64,000 nucleotides of DNA, from positions 1 to 64,000 of the forward strand of contig DAOSEK010000001.1 in NCBI GenBank assembly GCA_035363095.1. Reading direction: 5' to 3'. The DNA is from DAOSEK01 sp035363095. GTDB lineage: Archaea; Nanobdellota; Nanobdellia; Woesearchaeales; UBA119. Positions within the stretch are counted from its first letter, which is position 1. Every line of letters starts with the position of its first letter. Shown piece after piece: positions 17,652 through 29,400 of the stretch. The translations under genes and the position numbers were made by a program. The notes under the pieces were generated by a model. It was not told where the DNA came from. It worked only from the letters and a program-made list of their open reading frames with translations, and made no database searches.

Positions 17652-17907
17652 TTTTACACCTCTTATTTTGTATTTTGATTGGAGTTTTTTTGATTGATTG
17701 GGATGTTTGTTGATATTTATTATTTTAAAAAATGTTTAATTGGTATTTAATATTATCTTTTTGTTTGGTAAGTTATTGTTAAATTTATCAATGTGTTGAT
17801 GTTTATATGAATTTTTAGGAGATTAAATTTTTTAAGTGTAAATTTCAAGTGTATATTCTAGGAGTCTATTTTTTTTAATTTATTTTGTGATTATTGGATT
17901 TTGGTTT

Positions 17908-17922
17908 GAAAGAACTTATAAA
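17908..17922 (+). promoter_or_regulatory. Strong BRE/TATA element upstream of a small ORF
   Basis: GAAAGAACTTATAAATG has a purine-rich BRE followed by CTTATAAA, the textbook archaeal core promoter. Initiation is expected near 17945. Confidence 0.55.
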
Positions 17923-17961
17923 TGTTTTTTTCATTTTATGAAAAACTATGTTGGGTTGTAA

Positions 17962-18075
17962 ATGGGTTTTCAGTGGTTTGTTGATGAATTGGGTGATTGT
18001 AACTGTAAACTGTTTCTTAGATTAAAGTTTAATGGATTAGATGATTTGAGAATCATTTTGAGACTGTTTATATGA
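17962..18075 (+). CDS. Possible small protein of 37 residues
   Basis: ATG at 17962 opens a frame encoding MGFQWFVDELGDCNCK followed by a Leu/Arg-rich amphipathic stretch to a TGA at 18073-18075. It lies about 17 bp behind the predicted start of a strong TATA promoter, in a 583-bp gap with no other candidate. The promoter could instead drive a noncoding RNA. The remaining flanks are AT-rich and empty. Confidence 0.35.
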   Translation: MGFQWFVDELGDCNCKLFLRLKFNGLDDLRIILRLFI

Positions 18076-18234
18076 TAACTTTAATAGAGCTATTTTCAAA
18101 TGAGTGAATTGTTATTGACCAGAATGATAAAAAGTGAAGAATAAAAAAAATGAAAAAGTTTAGATAAAATAACGCTATTTGTTTTTTATTTTGTTAGATA
18201 AATTATTAAGCGTTTAGTGATTTTATCTAAGTTT

Positions 18235-18837
18235 TTATTCAGCAATTCCTGTGCATCTGTAGTTTATTTCTGCTTCGTTTGTGTTTATGTTAATTACGCA
18301 AGCAGGAGAGCAACCTTGCATTTCAATTGCAACATCTATCCACCATGTTCCGGTGATAGGATTACACTGTTGAGTTCCCTCTATTATTTGAGCTATTGTT
18401 CCTTCATGAATGCATTTTTCAGAGGCTATTTGTTTTGCTTCATCTAAAGGCATAATATTTCTTGTTTCATCGCTTTGGCAATATTCTCCAAAGAGTTCGT
18501 ATAATTCTTCGGGAGTATTTTCTTTTTCAGGTTGTGTTGGCTCATCAGATTCTTCTGGAGTTTCTTCTGGAATTTCTAAATCGGGTGTTTCTGGTTCAAT
18601 TGTTTCTTCTTTTTCTTCAATCTCAGATTCTTCGGTTATAGGTTCGTCTGATTCATTATCAATAATTTCAATGGGAGTTTGGGACTCATCTGTGTTTGGA
18701 GTTGAATCTAACTCTGAAATAGTGTCCTTGTTGGCTCCATCGCCATTATTTGCGTCTTGGCTTATACATCCCTGGAATGTAATTAGGGATATGCAAACTA
18801 ACAGTACTACAAAAAATTTATTCAATGTTTTTCTCAT
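18235..18837 (-). CDS. Lipoprotein with acidic linker and PepSY-like C-terminal domain
   Basis: After MRKTLNKFF comes a hydrophobic segment ending in TFQGC, which looks like a lipobox with cysteine as the anchored residue. Residues 25-105 are a Glu/Pro/Thr-rich spacer suited to crossing a cell wall or S-layer. The C-terminal 85 residues have paired cysteines and the block CNPITGTWWIDVAIEMQGC, then PACVININTNEAEINYRC. I place this family in DPANN secreted proteins from memory. The start at 18837 is chosen because GGAGG lies eight bases before it; the frame opens five codons earlier. Confidence 0.78.
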   Translation of the reverse strand: MRKTLNKFFVVLLVCISLITFQGCISQDANNGDGANKDTISELDSTPNTDESQTPIEIIDNESDEPITEESEIEEKEETIEPETPDLEIPEETPEESDEPTQPEKENTPEELYELFGEYCQSDETRNIMPLDEAKQIASEKCIHEGTIAQIIEGTQQCNPITGTWWIDVAIEMQGCSPACVININTNEAEINYRCTGIAE

Positions 18838-19067
18838 TTCTAATTCCTCCATATTTGTGGTGCAACCTAATGAACACTTATTTGTTTGTATATTACACCT
18901 CTTTTTTGGTTATTATTTAACTACCTATTTATAAAAATTACTTTTATACTAGATAGATTGTAATTGATTTTAGAAATAAATATTTTAAAAGAGATTGTTT
19001 TAAGAAAGAAAGTTATATTTAAGTGATTTTATTTTTCTTTATGTTATTATAGAGGGTTTTTTATTAG

Positions 19068-19284
19068 ATGGGTTTTTTAAGGGTATCAATTGAAAAAAAT
19101 TGTAGTAAGTTGATTTTGTGAGATTCTCACTCATTTTGAATGGTCTGATCTTTTGGTCTTAAGTGAGAAGAAAGCTTTTGATTTAAGGATTAAAAATGAT
19201 ATTTCAGACAAAAATTACTTTTACTATTTGCAAGATGCCCCATGGTATTTATCTTTTAAGGGTTGTTCTTTTATTTTAGAATGA
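19068..19284 (+). pseudogene. Frameshifted small ORF of unknown family
   Basis: A TATA-like TTATATTTAAG at about 19012-19022 precedes ATG at 19068, which encodes MGFLRVSIEKNCSKLIL before a stop near 19120. One base out of phase, the frame stays open from about 19122 as CEILTHFEWSDLLVLSEKK... YYLQDAPWYLSFKGC to TGA at 19282-19284. The second half has protein-like composition (Trp, Tyr, Asp, Lys balanced). It could be a decayed gene, a programmed frameshift or an assembly error. It ends inside the converging DHH gene. Nothing else is seen in 18853-19275. Confidence 0.35.
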
Positions 19285-20337
19285 TTCATTGTAGGTTTTT
19301 TTTAATTGAAGGATGAAATCAGCTAAGTCTTGTTCTTTTATGTGAGCACCACAGGCATGTTCATGACCACCACTATTGCTTCCTTGGAAGTTCTTGAGTG
19401 TTTTTTCTAAAATTGATGGAAGTACTGCTATTGAAGAACGAACACTCATTTTTACAAAACCATTTGTTCTTCTTCCTACGACAATCAGTTTTTGAGGGTA
19501 TAAATAGAGTAACTCATTTGATAGTTCTTTTGTGAAACTTGTTTTTGTGCCATCGTAAATGTAGAATAAGAATTTTTCATCATTTGATTTTTTTGTGTTT
19601 GATGATAGGTTTTTTGCTTGAGTTAAGTGTTCTATATATTCTTCGTTTAGTTTTGAGTAATGCCTATGTATTAATTTTCCTTTTGAGGTAGTTTGATGAA
19701 GTATTTCGTATGGTGAGTCTATCTTTATTAGAACTTTAATTGCTCTGTTGACATCTTGACTTTTACCTTTTAAGACAAATGATATTATTTTTATTAGATT
19801 ACCAAGTTCTGTTGAGAAAAGTGCTTTTGCAGGGTCAGTTATGCTTGCGTCCAAAAGATCTGGGTATTTGTCAGAGAATTCTTTTGAGAACTTTGGAAGT
19901 GTCCAGTCTCCTACTGAACCTATCATTGCAATCCAAAGGTTTTCTTTAAATATTTCATAAGATATTTCGGATACAGATTTTGTTATTGAAGGCTCATTAA
20001 TTCTTGGGTTTAGATATGTTAGAGTCTCTTTTGTAATTTTACTTGGCTCATGGTGGTCTATCCAAATGATAGGTACTTGACATTCTTCTATAAACTGTTT
20101 TGAAACCATTGGTTTGTCAAGTATGAATACCTTGTCAGCGTTGTATTCTTCAACTTTTCTTAGGAAAGAGTATTTTAATTCTGGACTACTTTTAACTACC
20201 AAACCTTTTCCTTCTTTTTTGAATTTGTAAAACTGTAGGAATGATGAGAGACCATCTGGATCATCATCAAAGAAATATATTGGACGTTTTGATTCAATTA
20301 ATTCTTGTTTTGCTTTTTGTATATCCAATTTGACCAA
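19276..20337 (-). CDS. DHH-family phosphoesterase
   Basis: A 353-residue two-domain DHH/DHHA1 protein, predicted manganese-dependent phosphodiesterase or nuclease. Motif I is FFDDDPDGLSS (residues 22-32), the DHH motif is D94-H95-H96 in WIDHHEP, and the DHHA1 end carries GGHEHACGA, which binds nucleic acid or nucleotide in RecJ and NrnA relatives. The archaeal set includes GAN/RecJ and oligoRNA-degrading types; I cannot choose between them. The frame opens with TTG at 20337 and no clear Shine-Dalgarno, so the start is uncertain. Confidence 0.85.
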   Translation of the reverse strand: MVKLDIQKAKQELIESKRPIYFFDDDPDGLSSFLQFYKFKKEGKGLVVKSSPELKYSFLRKVEEYNADKVFILDKPMVSKQFIEECQVPIIWIDHHEPSKITKETLTYLNPRINEPSITKSVSEISYEIFKENLWIAMIGSVGDWTLPKFSKEFSDKYPDLLDASITDPAKALFSTELGNLIKIISFVLKGKSQDVNRAIKVLIKIDSPYEILHQTTSKGKLIHRHYSKLNEEYIEHLTQAKNLSSNTKKSNDEKFLFYIYDGTKTSFTKELSNELLYLYPQKLIVVGRRTNGFVKMSVRSSIAVLPSILEKTLKNFQGSNSGGHEHACGAHIKEQDLADFILQLKKTYNESF

Positions 20338-20517
20338 CTCATTATCGGTAAAAGAAGTTAGTTTTTAAAGGTTTTCATATCGGACTCAGAGGGCACTTTT
20401 ATTCAATTTCAAGTTCAATCAAATATATAAAAGCAGGTTATATGTCTTTTTGATTGCATTATTCTTATTTATCTGAATTTTTTTATTAAAATTATTCGTG
20501 AGTACTACAAGATGTGA

Positions 20518-20562
20518 TAAATTAACCAAAGTATGCACATGACGGATTCATTAAATCAAAGT
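20518..20562. repeat. Dispersed hairpin repeat, truncated copy R4
   Basis: Only the B end survives: AACCAAAGTATGCACATGACGGATTCATTAAATC. It sits between the DHH and HemK2 genes. Confidence 0.6.
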
Positions 20563-20620
20563 GTTTTATCAAATAAGTAAACTATTTTATGGGATTAATA
20601 CTGTTTTGTGTTATTAGAAG

Positions 20621-21433
20621 TTACCAGATTTTATAGCAGTAAAGCTCTTCGTAAAAAACAGCTTTTTTGTTTATTAATAAAAAATTAATTTTATGTTTAG
20701 AAAGTAGAACTAAGAATTTATCTAGTATTATACTTGATACAATGATTAGTGCCTTACCATTTGGTTTTAGGTATTCTTTGAATGATTTCAAAAATTTTTC
20801 TATTATTTCGGTTCCTATTTTACCACCATTTAAAGCGATATCATTTAGTGTTAAATCAGATTCATCAGGAAGGTACGGCGGATTAAATATGATATAATCA
20901 AATATCTTTTTGGTTTTTCCTTTTCTAAGCCACATACGATTCATAAAAATATCAATTGAGAAGTTCTCAAGAAAAGAGAATAGGTTACTTTGGAAGAACC
21001 AAAGGTTTCCTTTTGATTCTATTCGTGAGTAGGATTCTGAGGCTTTGATTGCTAAAGGATTGATATCTAAACCTATCCCAAATTCTATTTGAGGAGATAG
21101 GGAACAAAGGACATAACCACTGCCACAGCCCATTTCAAGGACTATTCCTTTTACAATGCTTTTGGAAGATTCTTTTAATAGGGTGCTATCTTCTCTTGGA
21201 AAATATACTTCACTAAACAACTTGGGTTCTTGATTTTTGTTATATTGATTTTTGTTGTTATCTTTATTGACCTTGTTGTTATTAATATATCTCTTAGAAC
21301 CTTTCAGAGTTGATTTTTTAAAAGATTTTTTTTGAGAAATTTTTGCGAAAGGACCCCGTATTGAAAGAATTTTTTTGTCTTTTGATTTTTTTTTGTTGGA
21401 AGTTTGTTTTTTTCCTTTTTGGGTCAAATCCAT
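20621..21433 (-). CDS. HemK2/PrmC-like class I methyltransferase with basic N-terminal extension
   Basis: SAM-dependent N5-glutamine methyltransferase of the archaeal/eukaryotic HemK2 type, whose known target is the GGQ glutamine of release factor aRF1. YFPREDSTLL, the SAM-binding VLEMGCGSGYV, GLDINPLAI and the substrate-binding IFNPPYLPDES near residue 180 are present. Residues 1-75 are an added Lys/Asn/Ser-rich segment not found in the family's usual proteins of about 200 residues, perhaps RNA-binding or disordered. The gene lies just downstream of the 23S rRNA on the same strand, about 300 bp away. Confidence 0.88.
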   Translation of the reverse strand: MDLTQKGKKQTSNKKKSKDKKILSIRGPFAKISQKKSFKKSTLKGSKRYINNNKVNKDNNKNQYNKNQEPKLFSEVYFPREDSTLLKESSKSIVKGIVLEMGCGSGYVLCSLSPQIEFGIGLDINPLAIKASESYSRIESKGNLWFFQSNLFSFLENFSIDIFMNRMWLRKGKTKKIFDYIIFNPPYLPDESDLTLNDIALNGGKIGTEIIEKFLKSFKEYLKPNGKALIIVSSIILDKFLVLLSKHKINFLLINKKAVFYEELYCYKIW

Positions 21434-21734
21434 TTTCCCTCGTTTTTTTCTTAAACAAGTAATATTTAGGGGTAATTTAATCCATTTATAAAAATTTCTA
21501 TAAAAAATATTGAAATTATAATATAAATTTTAAATTTATAGAGGAGAAAGCGTAGGGATTAAAGATATTTTTGTTTTGGGATTATATTTTTTAATAGGTT
21601 TAATAATTATTCCAATAAATTATTCCCATATTATAAGGTATAAGGTTTTTCTATAAGGTATAAGGTTTTTCAATGGGATTAGAATTTATTAGGATATCAA
21701 AGTATAAATAAAATAAAAAAAAGAAGAAACCAAT

Positions 21735-24709
21735 GCATAGGAAGGAAACGTGTTTTTAAGATTAAATCCAGAATAGACTATTGGTGGTCGCATGCTGAAT
21801 GTCTCGCGTGAGCTTGACACTTACACACCGACTCCATCAAACGGGTCTTCTTCCCGTGTCCTAAGTCTCTTTTCTAGGTGGGCTTCGTACTTAGATGCTT
21901 TCAGTACTTATCCCTTAAGGCGTAGCTGCCCGGCGTGCCTTGTCAGACAACCGGTAGACCAGAGGCCTCGGTTCCCCGTTCCTTTCGTACTAGAGGATCC
22001 TTCCTATCAGACTATTTCGCACTTCCAGTAGATATTAAACCAACTGCCTCACAGCGTTGTGAACCCAGCTAACGATCCCTTTTAATGGGTGAACACCCCC
22101 ACCCTTGGTCGCTTCTGCACGACCAGGATAGGAAGAGCCGACAGCGATGTAGCAAGCCTAGCCGTCGATATGAACTCTCGGGCTAGACAACTCTGTTATC
22201 CCCGGAGTAACTTTTCGGTCATCTCTATCCCCCATCAAGGAGATATAGAGGTTCGCTAGACCAGACTTTCGTCTCTGGATCCGTTCATGTTCGGGATCCA
22301 GTCAAGCTGGCTTATGCTCTTGCACTCAACTTCGGATTTCCAACCCGAATGAGCCAACCTTTGGGCTCCACTGATACCTTTTCAGCGGAGGACCACCCCA
22401 GTCAAACTGTCTATCAATGGGTGTCTTAGATTTCTCTAGTTAGTGGGGTAAGCTCTGAAGGGTGGTTTCTCAACTTTTGTCTACACTTGACCTAGCGACC
22501 AAGCTTTAGCAACTCCCACCTAGCCTGCACATCAAAACTCACTCCACAGCCACAGACTACAGTAAAGTTTCACGGGGTCTTCACGTCCCACTGGAAGACA
22601 CTGGCCTTTACACCAGTAAAGAGAGTTCAGGGGATTCTAACCGGGGACAGTGGGGGCCTCGTTACGCCATTCATGCAAGTCGCCATTTAAACGACAAGGT
22701 ATTACGCTACCTTAAGAGAGTTATAGTTACTCCCGCCGTTTACCAGCTCTTAGCTCCGTTGAACCGAAGTTTGAAGTACTGGCACTGGGCAGACTTCACC
22801 AACTATACAAATCCTTTCGAATTAGCAGTTAGCTATGTTTTTGTTAAACAGTCGGACCCCCCTAGTCACTGAGCCCTGAAATCGCATTCTTAAGAAAACA
22901 ATCACAGGGACCCCTTATCCCTAAGTTACGGGGCCAATTTGCCGAATTCCCTCGATTAGATTATATCCCTCACGCCTTGGGCTACTCACCCAGGGGCACC
23001 TGTGTCGGTTCTCGGTATGGTTACTTAGAATCTATGTAAATTCCCTTTTCACTGTCTCCTGGGCTCAGCCTAACAACCATAAGCTGCTCATCGAACATTT
23101 AGTTTTTTTCTCATCGTTACGATACTCGAAAAACATGTTGTTCTTGAATCAAGCGACGGCTTGACTAGACCTACCCTGAAGAGTCAGAAATTTACCTTTC
23201 GTTACCGCAAATATCTAAGTAGTACAGGAATATTAACCTGTTTCCCTTTCCCGGGATTGCCAGTTAGGCATCCGGTTAGGACCAACTAACCCTTGACTGA
23301 TTTGCATTGTCAAGGAACCCTAGCCCTTTCGGCGACAGGGACTCTCACCCTGCTTAGATCCTACTACCGCCAAGATTCTCATTTAAACAAGGTCCACACC
23401 CTCTTACAAAGATGCTTCTGCCCTTGCAAAACGCCAGTCTACAACGAAGCTTTTGGCTTGTCTATGGTATCGGTAACTGATTTAGCCCCGTCCATCTTCA
23501 GGGCTTATTGCCTCGAAGGGTAAGCTGTTACGCACTTTTTAAAGGATGGCTGCTTCTAAGCCAACCTCCTCTTTGTCTTAGGCAATAAACACCTTTCACC
23601 CTTTAACACTTAACCAGTATTTAGGGACCTTAACCATAGTCTGGGTTGTTCCCCTCTCGCAATACAAGCTTATCCCGTATTGCCTTCTCTTGGAATCTAA
23701 GGCTCATGGCACATTCGGAGTTTGACAGAAAACCGAGGGATTTCTCCCCCTAAATCCCCTATCAGTATCTCTACAGCGCCTGACACCTCCTCCAAGGCTT
23801 GACTACCGCCAATTTCGACTGGAACCAGCTATTCCCGCACTCGATTGGCTTTTTACCCCTACACCCAGGTCAGAAGAACGCTTGTACACAGAACCTCTGC
23901 AGGCCTCCACGAGGTTTTACCCCCGCTTCACCTTGCCCAGGCGTAGATCGTGCGGCTTCGGGTCAAACCCTTGTGACTTCGGGCACATTAATACCCAGTC
24001 CCTTACTTTATCAGCTGCGGACTTTTCGGTTTCCCTACGAGTGCTCTGTGAAAACAGATTACTCTCGCCACAAAAGTATACTCCTTGGCACGTTATTCGA
24101 AACGGACGACAGAACACATTACGTGCCCTGTCGAGGTATAACCATCAGGTTTCAGGTTCTTTTAACTCCCTATCAAGGGTTCTTTTCAACGTTCCCTCAC
24201 GGTACTATTCGCTATCGGTCTTGAAATGTGTTTAGGGTTGGAGGTTGATGCCCCCCGTCTTAACGCCTAATTTCCAATAGACGCTACTCTTGGACTCACT
24301 AGATTCTTGTTCAGTTACTCATACGGGACTTTCACCCTCTATGGTATCCCTTTTCCAGAAAATTTCTGATTCCCAAATATCAAGAATACGAAAGTGGCCA
24401 ACACCACATCTCTGATATATTGCTATACCAGATTCAGTTTGCCCTTAAACCGTTTTCGGTCGCCCCTAATAACGGCATCCCAATTGGTTTCTTTTCCTGC
24501 GGGTACTAAGATGTTTCAATTCCCCGCGTTCCCCCTTCTTTCGAAGTATCCTTAAAGGATATGAAGTCACATTAGGAAATCTCCGGTTCAATGTTTGCAT
24601 GCAACTCGCCGGAGCATATCGCAGCTTGCCACGTCCTTCTTCAGCATTTCAAGCCTAGTCATCCACCTGATGGCGTAGTAGGATTAATCTCTACGCTTCC
24701 TTCCTATGC
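21735..24709 (-). rRNA. rrl: 23S ribosomal RNA
   Basis: The minus strand contains the 5' segment with GGTGGATGACTAGGCTTG, the peptidyl transferase region and the sarcin-ricin loop near 21985. Its ends are fixed by a 17-bp helix between 24693-24709 and 21735-21751 that corresponds to helix 1. About 2,975 nt, with no intron or large insertion noticed. The sarcin-ricin loop reads AGTACGAAAGGAAC, with A where G2661 is usual. Confidence 0.93.
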
Positions 24710-24899
24710 ACGGCCTCATCAACATGACTTAAGTGATATTTAAGCCAAAGCCAAATTTGGGTAATTTGGCATCTTAGCCCTTGATCCGGCATAATAGATA
24801 TGCCGAACTGCATTTTCAAATAAGCATCATCCAAAGTAATTCTGGACGATACCATATGATACATTGAAAACATAATTTGTTGAAAACATTAACTTTAAA

Positions 24900-24972
24900 T
24901 GGACCCGTCGGGATTCGAACCCGAGGCCTCCGCCTTGCAAGGGCGGCGCTCTACCAGCTGAGCTACAGGCCC
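24900..24972 (-). tRNA. tRNA-Ala (anticodon TGC)
   Basis: Minus-strand GGGCCTG pairs with CGGGTCC and includes the G3-U70 identity pair. The anticodon loop is CTTGCAA with TGC between CGCCC/GGGCG. The T arm is TCGGG/CCCGA, with discriminator A. It occupies the 16S-23S spacer, as in most archaea. Confidence 0.97.
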
Positions 24973-25063
24973 GTCTTTGCTTAGCGTATCAGCCTAATTG
25001 CTTAGTCCAAATCGCTAGGTAATTTGATTATGATTTTTGTAAAATTTCTAAAAATATGAATAA

Positions 25064-25079
25064 AGGCTGCTTTAAGATT
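25064..25079 (-). other. 16S precursor processing stem, 3' arm
   Basis: AGGCTGCTTTAAGATT here is perfectly complementary to the arm at 26659-26674, so the pre-16S ends form a 16-bp helix for endonuclease cleavage. Confidence 0.75.
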
Positions 25080-25153
25080 AATTTTATCATATTTTTCATC
25101 TAACTGATGATTGTATGAATTTTTTATTTTGCAAATTTAATTTTGAAAATAAA

Positions 25154-26630
<1,477 letters not shown>

Positions 26631-26658
26631 TTTTTAGTCGCAAAGCTAATTTATTAGA

Positions 26659-26674
26659 AATCTTAAAGCAGCCT
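26659..26674 (-). other. 16S precursor processing stem, 5' arm
   Basis: The complement of the arm at 25064-25079. Lying about 30 bp before the mature 16S, it supports the operon order leader-16S-tRNA-Ala-23S. Confidence 0.75.
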
Positions 26675-26783
26675 GATTCATACTTAACGAAAAAAGTTAA
26701 GCATACATAGACCCCGAACAAAAATATTTGCTATGAAACTTGGTGGCGATAATTGTCGAGTAATTGTAGGGGAATCTTGTCCC

Positions 26784-26800
26784 ATTTATAAACGTTTCGA
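26784..26800 (-). promoter_or_regulatory. rRNA operon promoter (BRE and TATA)
   Basis: On the minus strand CGAAACGTTTATAAATG combines a BRE-like purine segment with TTTATAAA. It is the best promoter match in the 26631-27547 gap and lies about 155 bp upstream of the 16S, leaving room for the processing leader. Confidence 0.7.
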
Positions 26801-26865
26801 TTGGAAGATGTTTTATTTTAAAAGCTAATTTAATGAAATTTTTTAAAATTGGAGTTTAATTTATT

Positions 26866-27127
26866 AATGAAAAACCTCAGCATAAATGCCTGGGTATCTC
26901 GTGAATATTCGAGATTAATCCTTGCATGAATCAGTCTATTCTTACTTTAGCTTGAAAAATCAATAACCTTACCCTAACAGGCGAGGTATGTTGGTAATAT
27001 GAAAGCATGCGCTGTATTAAAGCGAGGTTGTTGATTACAAAAAAGCGTACCAAGCCCTCTTATTGAAACACGAGGTATGCTTTTCTATTGACCAATGTAT
27101 GCGAATGAACTGGATTTAATGAAATCA
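26866..27127 (-). repeat. Dispersed hairpin repeat, copy R5, full-length in reverse orientation
   Basis: Reads from ATGAAAAACCTCAGCATA through module A, D (ACCTTACCC ... GCGAGGTATGTTGG ... GCGAGGTTGTTGAT) and C (AAAAAGCGTACC ... ACGAGGTATGCTTTT), ending at CTGGATTTAATGAAATC. It has the same module order as R2 but inverted, between the rRNA promoter and hydA. Confidence 0.85.
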
Positions 27128-27226
27128 GAATATAGATTTAATTATTTTGAGATTTTTATTTCTCGACTTAAATAATGGATATTTTATTCTAGAAACTTGT
27201 TAATCTCATAATTCACAGATAAGTGA

Positions 27227-27330
27227 TAAGTTATTTCATACTAAGTTATTTCATACTAGGTTATTTCATACTAGGTTATTTCATACTAAGTGATTTCACA
27301 AAATGATTTCAGAATAAGCGATTTCAAATA
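27227..27330. repeat. 15-bp tandem repeat
   Basis: Four near-perfect units of TA(A/G)GTTATTTCATAC at 27227-27286 are followed by two decayed units built around GATTTCA. They lie downstream of hydA. No coding frame. The rest of the gap to 27547 is AT-rich. Confidence 0.85.
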
Positions 27331-27547
27331 ATTCGAACCAATTTATGCTATATATATATTAATGTTATTAATGATATTTGTATTAATGATATTTATGTTA
27401 ACAATATTTATGTTAATAATTCTTAATAAATACGGATTGATTTAGAATGGGAGGGCTTTTTAAATAGGAGATTTGTCTGATTAGTTCTTTTGTTGGGTTG
27501 TTTTGATGAGTTGTTTTGATTAATTCCTTGTTAAATAAATTCTTATG

Positions 27548-29272
27548 TTAGTAGGTTCTTTTGTAATATTTAGTATGGAGTAGGTTATGAGCAATTTCAC
27601 TTCCAGGCTTTTTTAGATATTCAGAATATAGTTTTTTTATCTGTGGATTTTCATGGCATTTTCTGATTGGGTTTTTTGAGTCATTTTGATATATTGCTTT
27701 TGCTCTGGCTAAAATTATTTCTTCGCTAGAAGGTATAGGCTGACCTCCACCACCTATACAACCGTGAGGGCAGGCCATTATTTCTACAAAATCAAGCTCG
27801 ATTTTTTTTGATAAAATCATTTCAATTAGTTCTTTTGCTTTTGAGAGTGTATTTATGCTTGCAAATCTTAACAATTTTTCGTTAAGGTTTATTTCACCGT
27901 ATTTTGATTGGGTGAATTGACGTAATTCTTTGAATTCTATTTTTTCTAAGGGTTTTCCTGTTGCAGATTCGTAAGCTGTCCTTAATGATGCTTCCATTAC
28001 TCCTCCACTTGAGCCAAAGAGAGTTCCAGCCCCAGAAGATCTGCCTAATGGATTGTCAAATAGAGAGTCTAAAAGTATTGGAAAGTTTATTCCAGCACCT
28101 CTTATCATTCTTCCAAGTTCTCTAGTTGTTAGAGAATAGTCTACCTGCCCTTTAACTTCAGGTCTTGCGATATCAAATTTTTTTGATAGGCAAGGCATTA
28201 TTGAAACTAAAACTATATTTTTAGAATCTATCCCTATTACTTCTGAGAAATAAGTTTTAACGATACTTCCAAGCATTTGATGTGGGCTTTTACAGGTTGA
28301 AAGATTTGGTATTAGGAAATGATATGAGTCTTCAACCATCTTTACCCAAGATGGACAGCAAGATGTAAACATTGGAAGGGGATTGTTTGATTTATTAGAT
28401 AACCGTTCTAATAATTCGTTTGCCTCTTCGATTATTGTTAAATCAGCCCCAAGTTCGGTATCAAATATATAATCAAATCCAAGCATCTTAAGAGCGGTTG
28501 GGATTTTTCCAGTCACTATAGTTCCAAAAGGCATGCCAAATTCTTCGCCTAATGAAACTCTTATTGATGGTGCAACCTGTGCAATCACTATTTTCTTTTT
28601 GTCGTTTATTGCTTTTAATACGTTATCAATATCGCTTTTTTCTTCAAGAGCACAAGTTGGGCAGTTTATTACACACTGGCCACAATGGGTACAATTGGTC
28701 TGGATTATAGTTTTGTTAAATGCTGGACCAACTTCAAAATTTCCGCCTTTGTTTCGATAATCAATACAATCAATATCCTGCAACTGATCACATACCTGAA
28801 CACAAAGTCCACACTTTATACAACGTGAAGGATTTTTGATAAAGGCGGGTGATGAGTCATCTATTTTTGTAAATGAATAAGAAGTTTTTTCGTCAGGAAC
28901 ATTGTAATAAGGGGTGATTGATAGGTTTAGTTCATTTGCATAGGCTAAAAGTTTGCAATCTATCATCTTATTGCAAAGTAAACAATCAGATTGGTGATCA
29001 GATATCAAGAGTGCAAGATTTGTTTTTCTTGCTTGAATAACTTTTTGGGAGTTAGTGTTAATAACCATTCCTTCTTGGATATATGTAGAGCAGGCGGTTA
29101 GGAGATTTTCTCTGCCAACTACCTCTACAACACAAAGTCTGCATGCTGCTCTAGGTTCTAATTTTTCATGATAACAAAATGTTGGGATTTCAATTCCCAC
29201 TTTTTTAGCAGCATCAAGTATTGTAAGTTTTTCATTAAATTCATAATCCAGTTCATTTATTATTACTCGCAA
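27548..29272 (-). CDS. hydA: [FeFe]-hydrogenase catalytic subunit, group A
   Basis: Reduces protons to H2, here probably with electrons from NADH and ferredoxin passed by HydB. The 574 residues are those of an M3-type enzyme: plant-type [2Fe-2S] domain at 1-75 with C33, C44, C47 and C61; a His-Cys3 cluster (H93-x3-C-x2-C-x5-C) at 93-106; two [4Fe-4S] clusters (C151-C161 and C194-C204); then the H-cluster motifs TSCCPSW at 303-309, MPCLSK at 359-364 and EIMACPHGCIGGGGQ at 497-511. All H-cluster ligands and the proton-relay cysteine are kept. The start is a TTG with AAGGTG five bases upstream. hydB and hydC lie upstream on the same strand. No hydEFG maturase is in the window. Confidence 0.97.
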   Translation of the reverse strand: MRVIINELDYEFNEKLTILDAAKKVGIEIPTFCYHEKLEPRAACRLCVVEVVGRENLLTACSTYIQEGMVINTNSQKVIQARKTNLALLISDHQSDCLLCNKMIDCKLLAYANELNLSITPYYNVPDEKTSYSFTKIDDSSPAFIKNPSRCIKCGLCVQVCDQLQDIDCIDYRNKGGNFEVGPAFNKTIIQTNCTHCGQCVINCPTCALEEKSDIDNVLKAINDKKKIVIAQVAPSIRVSLGEEFGMPFGTIVTGKIPTALKMLGFDYIFDTELGADLTIIEEANELLERLSNKSNNPLPMFTSCCPSWVKMVEDSYHFLIPNLSTCKSPHQMLGSIVKTYFSEVIGIDSKNIVLVSIMPCLSKKFDIARPEVKGQVDYSLTTRELGRMIRGAGINFPILLDSLFDNPLGRSSGAGTLFGSSGGVMEASLRTAYESATGKPLEKIEFKELRQFTQSKYGEINLNEKLLRFASINTLSKAKELIEMILSKKIELDFVEIMACPHGCIGGGGQPIPSSEEIILARAKAIYQNDSKNPIRKCHENPQIKKLYSEYLKKPGSEIAHNLLHTKYYKRTY

Positions 29273-29400
29273 ATAAACACCTTTTTTTGATTGAATATCT
29301 TATTTTTTGAATTTTTATTTCGTTTTTTCTCTATTTCTTACTATATTATTTTTTTATATTATTATACTTCATATCGTTATTTTTTATAATATTATTTTTT

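Noticed and set aside
27227..27330. CRISPR-like short repeats
   Set aside because: Units are 15 bp head to tail without spacers.
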